NCBI GenBank assembly: GCA_963921425.1
Contig: OY992832.1
Span: 496,001-560,000 of the forward strand
Direction: 5' to 3'
Length of the DNA stretch: 64,000 bases
Origin: Dryas octopetala
Lineage: Eukaryota > Streptophyta > Magnoliopsida > Rosales > Rosaceae
The position numbers and the translations under genes are program-made. This document shows, one piece after another, positions 12,518 through 25,310 of this stretch (its first letter is position 1; each line of letters opens with the position of its first letter). The notes below the pieces were generated by a model. The model made no database searches and was not told where the DNA came from. It saw only the letters and a list, made by a program, of their open reading frames with translations.

Positions 12518-14590
12518 CTCCTGTGTAATTGCATGCAATTTGTAAGTCAAAAAGTGATAGACCTTGTTTTTGTTTTTTTTGTTTTGTTTTGGTTTCTCCC
12601 TCCTTGGGTCATGTTATTTGTATGAAAATTTGTTGTAGGAGAGGAGGTAGCTGCAGCAGCACAGATTCTGTTGTACGATAAATGTTTTATGAAGCCGTAT
12701 AGTTGGCTTCTATTTGTGATCTTGCTAGTAATTTAAAGTTAATTATGCAGTGCCTTTTTCGTTTGTTTTTCTTTGCTCATGTACAATGCGACATTTGCCC
12801 TCGTAATGCCCATGTAATGCCCATCTAATTGTTACAGATGCAAGGCACACGTGTTCTCACCGTCACCTTGTTCCTCGTCTAGAGGTTTTAAATCACAACT
12901 CTTGGTCGAAATTGGTCAAATTCACAGAATGCAGACAGTGGACACTCCACCATCTTTCCAACTTGGACACGCACAATAGGGTTGTTTGGACTTGCCCTCT
13001 TACCCTTCCTGTTATTTCTCCCAAGTCCACTCATGCGTGACAGTCTGCTTGACACCACTTGCCATCCGACTCCATCGAATTGTTATATGAAAAATTACAA
13101 ATCCGATGACCTCTATTTTAATTTCTAAAGTTTATGCAAGTGCAATGCCTAAGCCGTTCAGCATTTTTAGTAATCATGAGCGTCCATGCTCACTGGTTTC
13201 CCCTCTTCAGGACTTCAGGGTGTCAGTTGTGGAAATTAGTTGGGGTGATGTTTTATGATGGGTCTGACCTCTCGCCCAAGTACCGTACTAGTGTTAACAA
13301 TTTATTTCATTGTTTTTTATGTTATTAAAAATGCTACTTATCCCGACACCGTAGATTTGTGAAGATATACCAGCCATCCTTATGTCTCCGTAAGTTCGTC
13401 ACATTCTCTCCTTTGCAAAGGGTTCTTTCCACTGCTTTCACTTTGTTGGTGAATATAAGAGCACAAAGGTCAAAACCAACTCAGATAAGAAGATGTAGTT
13501 CTAAGAAGGGGTGATCCTAAGCATCTTATCCTCAAATAATGTAATGAAGATCAGATTCCCCTTCATCAAGATTGAGTCCCCCAATTTGGGAAATTTGTCA
13601 ACCTATTGATTTCTGTAACTAAATAATTTTTACAGAAACTAACACTAAGAAGGGAAATATAATCTTCAATGTGCATTAATAGTGTAAGGAATACCCAAAA
13701 AACACAAGGAACAAATCAACACTCACCATACTCTGTGTTGGAGGAAAGCATGAAATGTCAGATATAGCTATTCTGCATCTTTCACCAAATAGATATAGCT
13801 ATTCTGCATCACCTACATTTGACGAATAAGTAAGAAACTAGAAAGCAAACAAGGAGTAATATATTCACGTCATGACAAAAAAGATTTGGTGAGATTAACT
13901 GGCAAAGGAACAAATCTCAGCCCTGATGCCACAAATGGTGTTTCATAATGCTCCTCAATTATTATCCTTCAGTAAACTTGTGCAACTCGTCTCACTTCCT
14001 GGCCTTCCTCAAGTTTTTTCTGAACCAAGTAAAGAAACTTCACTGCAGTTTGGACACATAAAAATTGAATGATAGAATGTCAGGTACAAAACCTTGGGTT
14101 GCTTTACCTGAAAACTTTTATCAGCAGTCACACCCACAATTCACATTTTAAGTACATCAACTTCATTTTGTTTGCAAGACATAAAACTATGTTGATCAAG
14201 CTCAAATGCTAAGTCAGTGCATTCATGTGAGCAGACTTAGACTCGTGTTGCCATGAATGATCGTGGTTCTTTTGGCCGGACATCTGAAAGAATGGTGGAA
14301 AGCATCTGGTTCAACTAATAAGGGTATAAAAGTAAGGGAATTCAAGCAACCAAGACTTTAAGTGAAATGCAAGCACACATTGCACTTTATTGTTTCACAA
14401 CAATTGTAAACAGTAAACACAAAGATGCATGCATGTAGTCCTAGTTGGAGGGAAGTAGGGGAAAGGATTCAGTGAGGAACATGATTCCATGTATGATGTA
14501 GACTTCACACGAACATGATTCCATCTGTGAGGTTTTACCACAGGAACTAGCTGCAAGATATAACCTTCTAAGAGCACATGTTGGAGACAT
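12518..14590. other. Intergenic stretch, no gene seen
   Basis: The first few hundred bases are the 3' UTR region of the kinase gene. Beyond that I see only a short tandem repeat near 13760-13810 (a repeated ATAGCTATTCTGCATC block). There are no long reading frames with recognisable similarity on either strand. Confidence 0.45.
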
Positions 14591-14607
14591 ACATCAATGA
14601 TGCCCTA

Positions 14608-14703
14608 CCACTCAACATTTCCTCAGTGAGATCCATCAGGTCAGTCTGCCTAAGCCATATAGAGATCACAGGTAGTGAACTGAGGATTATGAGTCATTTC
14701 ACC
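14608..14703 (-). pseudogene. Lysyl-tRNA synthetase fragment, inverted copy
   Basis: Read on the minus strand this gives THNPQFTTCDLYMA, a stop, then a diverged LMDLTEEMLSG. That matches the class II lysyl-tRNA synthetase catalytic core (family form [20 protein letters not shown], then LMELTE). The frame is broken by a stop and by indels. It belongs to an inverted copy of the block at 17.7-18.05 kb, which carries a longer fragment of the same gene on the plus strand with a tRNA-Thr gene upstream. It is a dead exon piece, not a gene. Confidence 0.75.
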
Positions 14704-14908
14704 TTCATTTTGATTAAATGAAAGAAAAACAATATAAGGAATGCTTGGGCCTGTTGGCCCCCAGTTAACCAAAAAAAAAAAAAAACAATATAAGGAATAG
14801 GTGTATGAATGCTGGAAGGGACATACTGACAATGCAATGGTGGTATCATACTATCATGTAACTCTGAACTGTACACAGAATGAGGGACTCATGAAGTAGT
14901 TATGATTT

Positions 14909-14981
14909 GCTCTCGTTGAGAATCGAACTCAAGACCTCCCGCTTACTAAACGGGTGCTCTAACCAACTGAGCTACAAGAGC
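14909..14981 (-). tRNA. tRNA-Thr (anticodon AGT)
   Basis: A 73-nt cloverleaf. The acceptor stem is GCTCTTG/CGAGAGC with one G-T wobble. The D arm is GCTC/GAGC. The anticodon arm has loop TTAGTAA, giving AGT for Thr codon ACU. The T arm is TTGAG/CTCAA with TTCGATT in the loop. A- and B-box motifs are intact and a CAA-type motif lies just upstream. No T-run terminator is visible directly after the gene. It sits in an inverted duplication with the copy at 17729. Confidence 0.88.
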
Positions 14982-15052
14982 ATATTGTATGATGGGTGTG
15001 CCTAAGATAAGGAGAAATGGAAAAACACAAATCATCCGTGAAACCAATAAAT

Positions 15053-15055
<3 letters not shown>

Positions 15056-15084
<29 letters not shown>
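15056..15084. repeat. GA microsatellite
   Basis: A simple (GA)n tract between the inverted LysRS/tRNA block and the PHYLLO fragment. Confidence 0.85.
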
Positions 15085-15246
15085 CAAATCAAAACTACCT
15101 CATTCTGCTTACAGCTCAGTGTTAAACTATACCAGCATTGCATTGTCCGTATGGTTGCTTGCAACTTTGATACACCTATTCCTTATATGGATACATCATT
15201 GCATGGATGCTTGCAGTCACTGTACAATTACACTGCTTCAAATTCG

Positions 15247-15830
15247 TGATAATGTTCATGAGGTACTTTGCTTTATTGGATATGTTTCTTTCCTCCATGA
15301 TACAAATGGCTTGGCAATTGTGAACCAGAGGTAAGGATGCTTATCTATTGGTTTTCCAGGCTCGTGAGTTCTTTTCTGGTATATTCTAACTTTTCTTTTT
15401 TGGTTTAATTTTTCTGATCTTCCTTTTATATTCTTAGAACAGGATATTTGGCAATTATATGCTTTTTGTAATCAACTGCATGATTTTATTTTTTTTCTTT
15501 TTGTTCTCATAATTCACTTGACATCTCATCTTACCAGAATGCTGTATAAATTCTTTGTTATTTAAAATTTTTTAATAGGAAACAAGAAACTTGTATTAAA
15601 AAGAAAACAGAATACAACCAAAAGTACGTGGACCATCAGTCCAGAAGAGAGAAAACCCTCAACCTACATAATCATGGACGACGAAACTAGAAACCATGGA
15701 AAAACAGCCTGCAGCCACAAGGAGGTTGCGGTTGTGATTAACAATCATGGGGGTACAAGTCTCCTTTCGATAGCTGACAGAATCAAACCAAGAATACGAA
15801 TTCAATATTTCTACACCTCTCACAATGTTA
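15247..15830 (+). pseudogene. PHYLLO (MenD domain) fragment, copy 1
   Basis: 15247-15334 reads EVLCFIGYVSFLHDT then NGLAIVNQR and ends in a GT splice donor. This matches the thiamine-diphosphate enzyme MenD domain of PHYLLO, the plant fusion protein of phylloquinone (vitamin K1) synthesis. A second piece at about 15706-15830 reads VVINNHGG, then SIADRIKPRI and QYFYTSHN, the next exon of the same domain. Between them lie the intron and an inserted A-rich sequence (about 15580-15705). The second exon start is damaged. A parallel, longer copy lies at 19883-21230. Only two of the many exons of the family gene are here, so it cannot encode an enzyme. Confidence 0.78.
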
Positions 15831-15835
15831 AAAGA

Positions 15836-16280
15836 AAGAGAAGGTAATGACTTGTGTTACTTTCCATTCTGGCAATGATGTTGAATACACTTATACACGT
15901 TTCAATCAATAGTGGGATTTTGATCCGTTAGATTTTAGTCTATGTTCATGAGTTGGGGTTTGATCCAAATTCCCTATTTTTTTTTAATTTTTTTTTGTTT
16001 TTTTGTTTTTATTTTTAATAGAATATTCTCTATTAAATTAATTAATCCAATTTTTCTTTTTGTCGATTATCCACAGTTTAGTTTCGTGAAGGCTGTGAAG
16101 CTTCTAAATGAACCTGAGAATTAGTTAGTGCACCCAACATCCAAAGAAAAAGCCTGCATCTGAAAGTGTGGTCCAAATCGAATTTTAAAATGGATAAAGT
16201 GAGTACAACCCAGTCTAGTAAGAAGATGCAACCCAATGAGTGGGCCAAGGAATTGTGAAGCCCAAAGGCGAAAAGCCCAG
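15836..16280. repeat. Duplicated non-coding block (copies near 18.7 and 21.8 kb)
   Basis: 15836-15915 matches 18711-18790 (shared block around GTTGAATACACT). From about 15925 on it matches 21800-22060 (shared blocks CCGTTAGATTTTAG, CTATGTTCATGAG and GAAGCCCAAAGGCGAA). Both are direct copies with indels. This joins sequence found in two separate places elsewhere in the mosaic. Confidence 0.7.
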
Positions 16281-16284
16281 TGTA

Positions 16285-16585
16285 CAAATAACGCTAAAGG
16301 TAACTGACATTAGGAGTCGGTGCGTAAAATCACTCACCGCCTTAATCTCGGATATAAATTAAATCTGGCTATAACGGTCACCTCCGTTCACTATTCATTA
16401 ACTTACACAGTTACACACACAGTCACAAGCACAAAGACTAAGGCAGCGTAAAAATAACGCTAAGGCTAACCAACCTAGGAAGCGTAAAAAACAAGCACCG
16501 CCTCAGTCTAGGTTATAAATTAAAACGGTCACCTCCATTCACTATTCATTCACTAATTTGACACACACCCACACAGTCCCAAAGT
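16285..16585. repeat. Promoter-like tandem duplication (about 150 bp x 2)
   Basis: 16285-16435 and 16451-16585 are direct copies. Both contain AATAACGCTAA, a TATAAATTAAA box, ACGGTCACCTCC, TTCACTATTCATT and a CA-rich tail. A CT-rich leader-like stretch follows at 16620-16640. No intact reading frame follows. The block looks like a copied core promoter, part of which resembles the sequence at 22050-22080 upstream of the PSA2-like gene. Confidence 0.55.
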
Positions 16586-17445
16586 TTTCAGTCTCAAGGA
16601 GTACCTCGATCATTCATCACTCTCTCTCTCTCTCTCGAAGAGAAGAGAACCTTCTTTCTCCTCCTAATGCCTTCACTCCTTCCTCGATCAAACTCCTCCT
16701 CCCTAGAAACCCTAATTCCGTACGAGGTGGTTATTCTCCTTAATTCTCTTTCTTTACTGTTTTGTTTAATGGAATTTTAATTGTCTGTCTGATTGTTCCT
16801 TTTTTCTTTTTTGAGGTTGTTTGTTCGATCGAGGAGTGAGAGTCGACTTGATCTAAGAAATTGATCATGTATCTGGTGATGGAGACGAGAACTGCATTAT
16901 GACATGACTCATGGGGGGTTAAAGGTAAATAGGTAATGGAATTCCCTACAGATTCCAGAGTCCAGATGTAGTAATTTTAAATTGAATAATTAATTTATCT
17001 CCTATGCAAATCTTGAAGACTTTTCTTTTATGATGATTTACATGTAACATGGTGGTAGGAAGTCGGAGGGTCCAATCCAAGTCATGCTGGTGCAAGGTAT
17101 CAAATTGTTGTTAATTTATGTATTTCCTTTTCCCTTCTGCTCCATATTCATTATCTTCTCTCAATTGGAGTTGGAGGTCAGCATAAGGACTATAAACCGC
17201 TCATTATGTGGTGTCGGTGTTGCCCAATTAACTAATCCTTTAGTTACTGTAAGTATTCATCAACTCTAGTTTCTTGTGTCTTTTTCATGTGATCAATGAA
17301 AATTAGATATATCAATGTAGTTTGCCAACCTCTTCAGCAATGTAATCTTTCTGAATATTCCTCTGCTCTTGTGTTGTGATCAAATTTTGATTAAATATTG
17401 ACCTTGATATTGCCCACGAATCAAATTGATGTCCAAGTGATAACT

Positions 17446-17590
17446 GATCTGATTGTGAGCTGGAGAACTCATCTGAAATTCCCAGAGGAAGCAAAGTTCT
17501 CTGCTGAGGCTAAGGATCTCGTTTGTAAGCTCCTCTGCAATGTGGGCAGAGGCTTGGTACCAAGGGAGCTAATGAAATAAAAGTTCAGTA
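17446..17590 (+). pseudogene. NDR-type AGC kinase fragment, copy 1
   Basis: The translation LIVSWRTHLKFPEEAKF, then AEAKDLVCKLLCNV, matches the C-terminal part of plant NDR (nuclear Dbf2-related) kinase domains. After the CNV codons the frame shifts, and the shifted frame continues QRLGTKGANEIKV, again the family sequence. So one exon end is present with a frameshift. It is followed by a CT/TATC microsatellite (about 17605-17644). A shorter copy lies at 19553. Confidence 0.75.
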
Positions 17591-17605
17591 TGCTTGATGC
17601 ATGAA

Positions 17606-17644
<39 letters not shown>

Positions 17645-17728
17645 CTTATTGCTTTCATGGATGATTTATGTTTTTTTAAGAAAAAAGTTTTGTCTCTCCT
17701 TATCTTAGGCGTACCCATCATACAATAT

Positions 17729-17801
17729 GCTCTCGTAGCTCAGTTGGTTAGAGCACCCGTTTAGTAAGCGGGAGGTCTTGAGTTCGACTCTCAACGAGAG
17801 C
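17729..17801 (+). tRNA. tRNA-Thr (anticodon AGT)
   Basis: A 73-nt cloverleaf with a perfect 7-bp acceptor stem GCTCTCG/CGAGAGC, D stem GCTC/GAGC, anticodon loop TTAGTAA (AGT) and T arm TTGAG-TTCGACT-CTCAA. ATACAATAT just upstream supplies the CAA motif common before plant tRNA genes. It differs from the minus-strand copy at 14909-14981 by only two positions, one in the acceptor stem and one in the T loop. It lies about 150 bp upstream of a lysyl-tRNA synthetase exon fragment. Confidence 0.9.
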
Positions 17802-17950
17802 CAATCAAAACTACCTCTTTCTGTGTTAAACTATACCAGCATTGCATTGTCCGTATGTCTCTCCAACATTGATGCACCTATTCCTTATATTGTTTTGCAT
17901 TTAATCAAATGAAGGTGAAATGATTCCTTACATTGATGCACCTATTCCTC

Positions 17951-18454
17951 AGTTCGTTACCTGTGATTTCTGTATGGCTTATGCAGACTACTATGACTTG
18001 ATGGAGCTCACTGAGGAAATCTTGAGTGGTAAGATCATTGATGCATGGCTCGAGCATGTTTCCGTGTCCCTGAAACTACTTGGATTTGTTTGCTGATATA
18101 TTAAATTTAAAATAGGGATGGTCAAGAAACTTACAGGTGGATATAAATCAAGTACCATTCAAACGGGCTTGATAAGAATCCAGTTGATAATGATTTAATT
18201 CCTCCCCCCTTTAGCTCTGTAAACTATATTCATTGCTTATGCATGCCACAACTTAAACATATGTAAAATAACTTATCTGGTAGTTTTAAATGGTATTCTT
18301 GCAGAAGGAACAACATGGTTGGGGAATTGCAAATCTCAACACAAGTCCAGAGGACCTCTCCAGTGAGGTAGCTACCAAATATCTTATGGAGGGATGCAAT
18401 AAGTTTGATATCAAATGTTCCCCTCCTGAAACAACCGCTTCTTTGTTTGACTAG
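17951..18454 (+). pseudogene. Lysyl-tRNA synthetase fragment, three exons with introns
   Basis: Three collinear exon pieces of class II lysyl-tRNA synthetase are recognisable. 17951-18028 reads [15 protein letters not shown] then [10 protein letters not shown]. 18116-18214 reads GMVKKLTGGY and then decays, ending FLPPF. 18305-18454 reads EDLSSEVATKYLMEGC, NKFDIKC and PPETTASLFD. Introns with GT and AG borders are retained between them, so the copy was made from DNA, not mRNA. The last codon before the third exon's donor is TAG, where the family has a Lys codon. Just upstream, a short stretch (TTGATGCACCTATTCC) is duplicated as filler. Confidence 0.8.
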
Positions 18455-19170
18455 GTAAATCATTTTCTATATCCTCTTTCTCAAACTTCTTTTAAATCAA
18501 GTTTGTGAGTCAGGATACCATTGCTCTGTCCCCTTTGAGGTGGAGTATTTTGAAGAGCTAATGGTGTTGTTAGAGAGACCTAGGCATATTAGATTAAAAA
18601 GTGATGCCCTGTCTGAAGATGACAATTAAAATATACATATTTGGTGAGATAAGTTTGCCATTGTATATAGCTGTTGGCTATTAAATCATTGATCAATGAA
18701 GTTTTAACTGAAAGAGAAGTGATGACTCGTGTTATTTTCCATTATGGAAACTATGTTGAATACACTCATAGAAGTTTCACCAGTGGGAATTAGTAATCTC
18801 ACAAAAATAAAATAAAGGTGAGAATTCCAGTCACATTGCTCTGAGATTATCCATCCCCATTAGTTGCTAGTGGCTGGCAGCGAATGGCATTGTAATGTGG
18901 TAATGCAATATCATGTTTACCTTTAGGGAAGAAAGATTACTTTGTAATGCAGTATAATGCTCTACTTCTTTTTTATGCAGTGGATTCAGAAGTATTTGAC
19001 GATTTTGTGATGGGTAGGTCTGGGGATTAGCCAGTTAAAAGGAGCTATGCAAAGCTATTAGTGCTGGCAAATTTTGAATTCAGATGATGAATTATTATGC
19101 TTGTGAACTTCTTCCACTGTTGCCTCATTCATCTTCTGAAAGACATTTGTAAATGTCATTATTTGTGCAG

Positions 19171-19410
19171 GGAACTCAGGTGGGTCATTGATTGATTGAT
19201 ATGGGCGTGTTATTGGAGTTAACACTGCAACTTTCACATGCAAATATAAAGCAACTTTGCAGCACAAACTTTGAAGAGATAGAATTGATTTACTGAATGG
19301 TTTCGAATGCGTAATTATATAGTCCGTCTTTATTTTTCAGGGCCGAGTATCATCTGGTATTAACTTTGCAATACCTTATTGTATATATAACTCCTTACAG
19401 AGACAGGTTT
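19171..19410 (+). pseudogene. DEG5-like chloroplast protease fragment, copy 1
   Basis: 19171-19242 starts after an AG acceptor and reads GNSGGSLID, a stop, then YGRVIGVNTATFT. This contains the GNSGG catalytic-serine motif of Deg/HtrA proteases. After an intron, 19341 onward reads SGINFAIP and, in a shifted frame, LIVYITPYRDRF, which resembles the C-terminal end of thylakoid-lumen DEG5. The fragment has an in-frame stop and a deletion. A second copy of the last piece is at 21307. Confidence 0.7.
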
Positions 19411-19552
19411 GGATCACTTTATCCATTGTGTATGTAAACGGATTTCTCTTTATCTTATTCATTTTACAGACTATTTATTTTTTGTTGTAAAACATACCAT
19501 ACTAATTGGAAAAGCATTAAGACAACCTCACTTGAGTAGTTACGTATTCACT

Positions 19553-19615
19553 TGCAAGCCCCTCTGCAATGTTGAGCAGAGGTTGGTGCCGAAGGAACTC
19601 ATAAATAAAAGTTAG
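19553..19615 (+). pseudogene. NDR-type kinase fragment, copy 2 (short)
   Basis: The translation CKPLCNVEQRLVPKEL corresponds to the end of the copy at 17446-17590 and keeps the NDR residues CNVEQR. It is followed by the same GAACTCTCTCTC microsatellite junction as copy 1. A further 28-bp trace (GGTGGTACCAAAGGAAGTCA and following) at 19652-19679 looks like a third copy of the same end. Confidence 0.65.
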
Positions 19616-19882
19616 TGACGCAAGAACTCTCTCTCTCTCTCTCTCTCCCCAGGGTGGTACCAAAGGAAGTCATAAATAGCTGATTTACTTGCATAAAGTA
19701 TTTAATTGGGGCAATTTCCCACTGTAAACTCACCTGCCTCTGAAAGTGATAAAATCTAGCTAAGAACTTCATTTATTCATCATGTATGGATGCTTGCAGT
19801 CATTGCCATTTGATGTTTCTTTCTTTTTCCTATTCTCCTAATCTGTACGAATTTACACCGCTTTGAATTCTGGATAATGTTC

Positions 19883-21230
19883 AGGTACTTTGCTTTATTG
19901 GAGATGTTTCTTTCCTCCATGATACAAATGGCTTGGCAATTGTGAACCAGAGGTAGGACGCTTATCTATTGGTTTTCCAGGCTTGTGAGTACTTCTCTGG
20001 TATATTCCCTCTTCTTTTTCACCTTTCTTTTTCTCTTTTTGTTGTCTTATAATTCACCTGACATCTCATCTTACCAGAATGCAGTATAAATTCTTTTTTA
20101 CTTTATTGATTTTACAAATTTACCACGTAGGGAATGAGGTTACGGAAACCAATGATGGTACTTGTGTATTACAATCATGGTGGTGCAATATTCATTCTCC
20201 TTTCGATGGCGGACAGAATCAAACAAAGAATAACAAGTCAATATTTCTACACACAATTTTAAAATCCAAGAGTTTTGTGTGGTACATGGGTAAAATTCTT
20301 TGTACATAATGACATAAATAAACTATTTTTTTTGCTGTACATGTGATTCATGTACTCGACTACCATACATCTGTATGTGAGAGATAATGTTAAAGGAAAA
20401 GAGCCAGAAGATGTTTCTTCTTGTTATAATTATACTAAAGGGTTGAGTAGTGATCAGTGCTTACATTTGTCATCTTCATCGTTGACTGACTGTCATCTAT
20501 ATGCAAACCAATTGTTTTTTAGACGTAAAAAATTACTAATTTTGCAGTGTGATGCATCTTCACGTGAAGACAAAGTTGGAGCTTGATGTTGTTCACATCT
20601 CAACATGAACCGGTGGGTTGTGTCGTTGAAGTTGAGAGATGCATAGATACCAATGCCAGCTTTCACGGGTTGGTGGTTACACTACCTTGTTGAAAGATCA
20701 TTTATATCAGCTTATCAACTGAATGCACATATTGTTCCTCACTTTTCAGTACTCATCAAACAAATATTGTTCTCATCTCAGTACTTCACAAGTCTCGCAT
20801 GCTAAGCAGCAGATCATGTGTTAAGCCTCTCCAGCTCTCCTCAAGGCTATCTGTTTGAAACTTTACGTCAGATGGCTCTTTACTTTGCAGAGTCAAGAGA
20901 ATGGAGTATTCACGATTTAGATTAACTTCTTTGTCAATAGCATATTTTAAATATTCCCTATAAAGGAATTGATGTTTTTCTATTTTCTCTGTGACAGAAT
21001 ACCACTCTGTGCTCCTCGTTCTATGATTTCTGTTGATGACAATGCCACCAGCTTTTACAGAGAAGGGTTAACTTTGTTTCTCAAAAATGGAAGCGTTGGG
21101 TTTGGCGAGGTTTGGTTTGGTTTGAATATTTTGCGTACTTATGATGATGCATGACTGTCATTGAACATGTTCCGCCTCTTGATATCCACAGAGAAAACCT
21201 GCTAGACGAAGAAGAGAAACTGAGGTTTTT
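19883..21230 (+). pseudogene. PHYLLO fragment, copy 2 (end of MenD plus start of MenC)
   Basis: Successive pieces in the order of the PHYLLO gene are 19883-19956 (LCFIGDVSFLHDTNGL, then AIVNQR), 20130-20262 (MRLRKPMMVLV, NHGGAIFILL, QYFYTQF), 20545-20690 (HLHVKTKLELD, then CIDTNASF), about 20888-20930 (RVKRMEYSRFRL), 20999-21118 (NATSFYREGLTLFL, NGSVGFGEV) and 21187-21226 (HRENLLDEEEKLR). GT donors and AG acceptors survive at several borders, so this is a genomic copy spanning the MenD end and the beginning of the MenC (o-succinylbenzoate synthase) domain. Several frameshifts and stops rule out a product. It is flanked on both sides by DEG5 pieces. Confidence 0.8.
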
Positions 21231-21306
21231 ATTCATTGATATTAGGACTCACTGCAAGATAATTAAATGAGCTAACTGAACTATGTTGTGTGTCTTTATT
21301 TTGCAG

Positions 21307-21385
21307 GGACAAAAGTATCATCTGGTATTAACTTTGCAATACCTTGATGTATACAGTATATGGGACTCCTTACAGTGAAGGTTTG
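21307..21385 (+). pseudogene. DEG5-like fragment, copy 2
   Basis: After an AG acceptor the sequence reads GTKVSSGINFAIP, a stop, then in another frame VYTVYGTPYS. It is the same terminal exon as at 19341 but less deleted. The following 130 bp (to about 21520) is also shared with 19410-19550 (GGATTTCTCTT, TTCATTTTACAGACTATTTA). Confidence 0.68.
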
Positions 21386-21786
21386 GATCAATTTATCTAG
21401 TGTGTGTAAACGGATTTCTCTTATCTTATTCATTTTACAGACTATTTATTTTTGGTCCAAAAACATACCAGACTAATTGGAAAAAAGCATTAAGATGACC
21501 TTACTTGAGTAGTTTCGTATTCCACTTTTTTTTTTTGATTAAGTTGATTTTCCAATTTAAAAGTTATTGAATTAAGTTAAAATGGATCTGATTTTTTTTT
21601 CTTTTTTTGCCTCATAAAATCATTTCTACATATTTTGACAACGGTGGATTGAGCTCCATTCATATCCGTTAAAAAAAATCCGAATTTTCTAAGCAATTGT
21701 GGACTTGTAGTTGCTATTTAACGGTTTAACCTTAGTTTTTTAAAATTATTCTTTCCACATCTTTTATTTTTTTTAAAGTGTTAAAA

Positions 21787-22100
21787 AAAAAAAAATCTTT
21801 GTTCCGTTAGATTTTAGCCTATGTTCATGAGCTGTACTTGTGGTCTGATCCAAATTCTCTCTCTCATTTTTTTTTTTTATAGAAAATTCTCTATAATTAA
21901 TCTACAGTTTAATTTCGTGAATGACGCTTGCATCTGAAAGTCTGGTCCAAATCGAGTTATAAATGGATCAGTGGAGTCTAACCTGGCCCAATAAAGAAGA
22001 TTCAACCCCCAACCGACATTACAAGGCAATGGTGAAGCCCAAAGGCGAAGGCCAGCGTGACTGACTATAATGGCCACCTCCCGGCTCCTCCCACAAATAA
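21787..22100. repeat. Second copy of the 15.9-16.4 kb non-coding block
   Basis: A direct copy, with indels, of 15925-16380. It ends immediately upstream of the PSA2-like gene, so part of it may belong to that gene's promoter. Confidence 0.65.
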
Positions 22101-22380
22101 ACAGTCTTGAAAACCTTGAAGCGTAAAAAGAGAAATTAGAAAAAAAATATAGGGACCGACCCAAAATAATAATAACAATAATATCTAGGGACCAATGAGA
22201 AAGACTGAAAAGAGGATAGGGTCCCAGTCGTTGTAGATTATGCGAAGTGCAAGATATGCCATCCATCCATCCATAAGAATTGAGTTGCAGAAGTCTGTTC
22301 CTCCACAATACATGCCTGCCGCGTAATACGTATAATATATGTACACCCACTAACACACACACACACACGCACAGGGGGGC

Positions 22381-25310
<2,930 letters not shown>

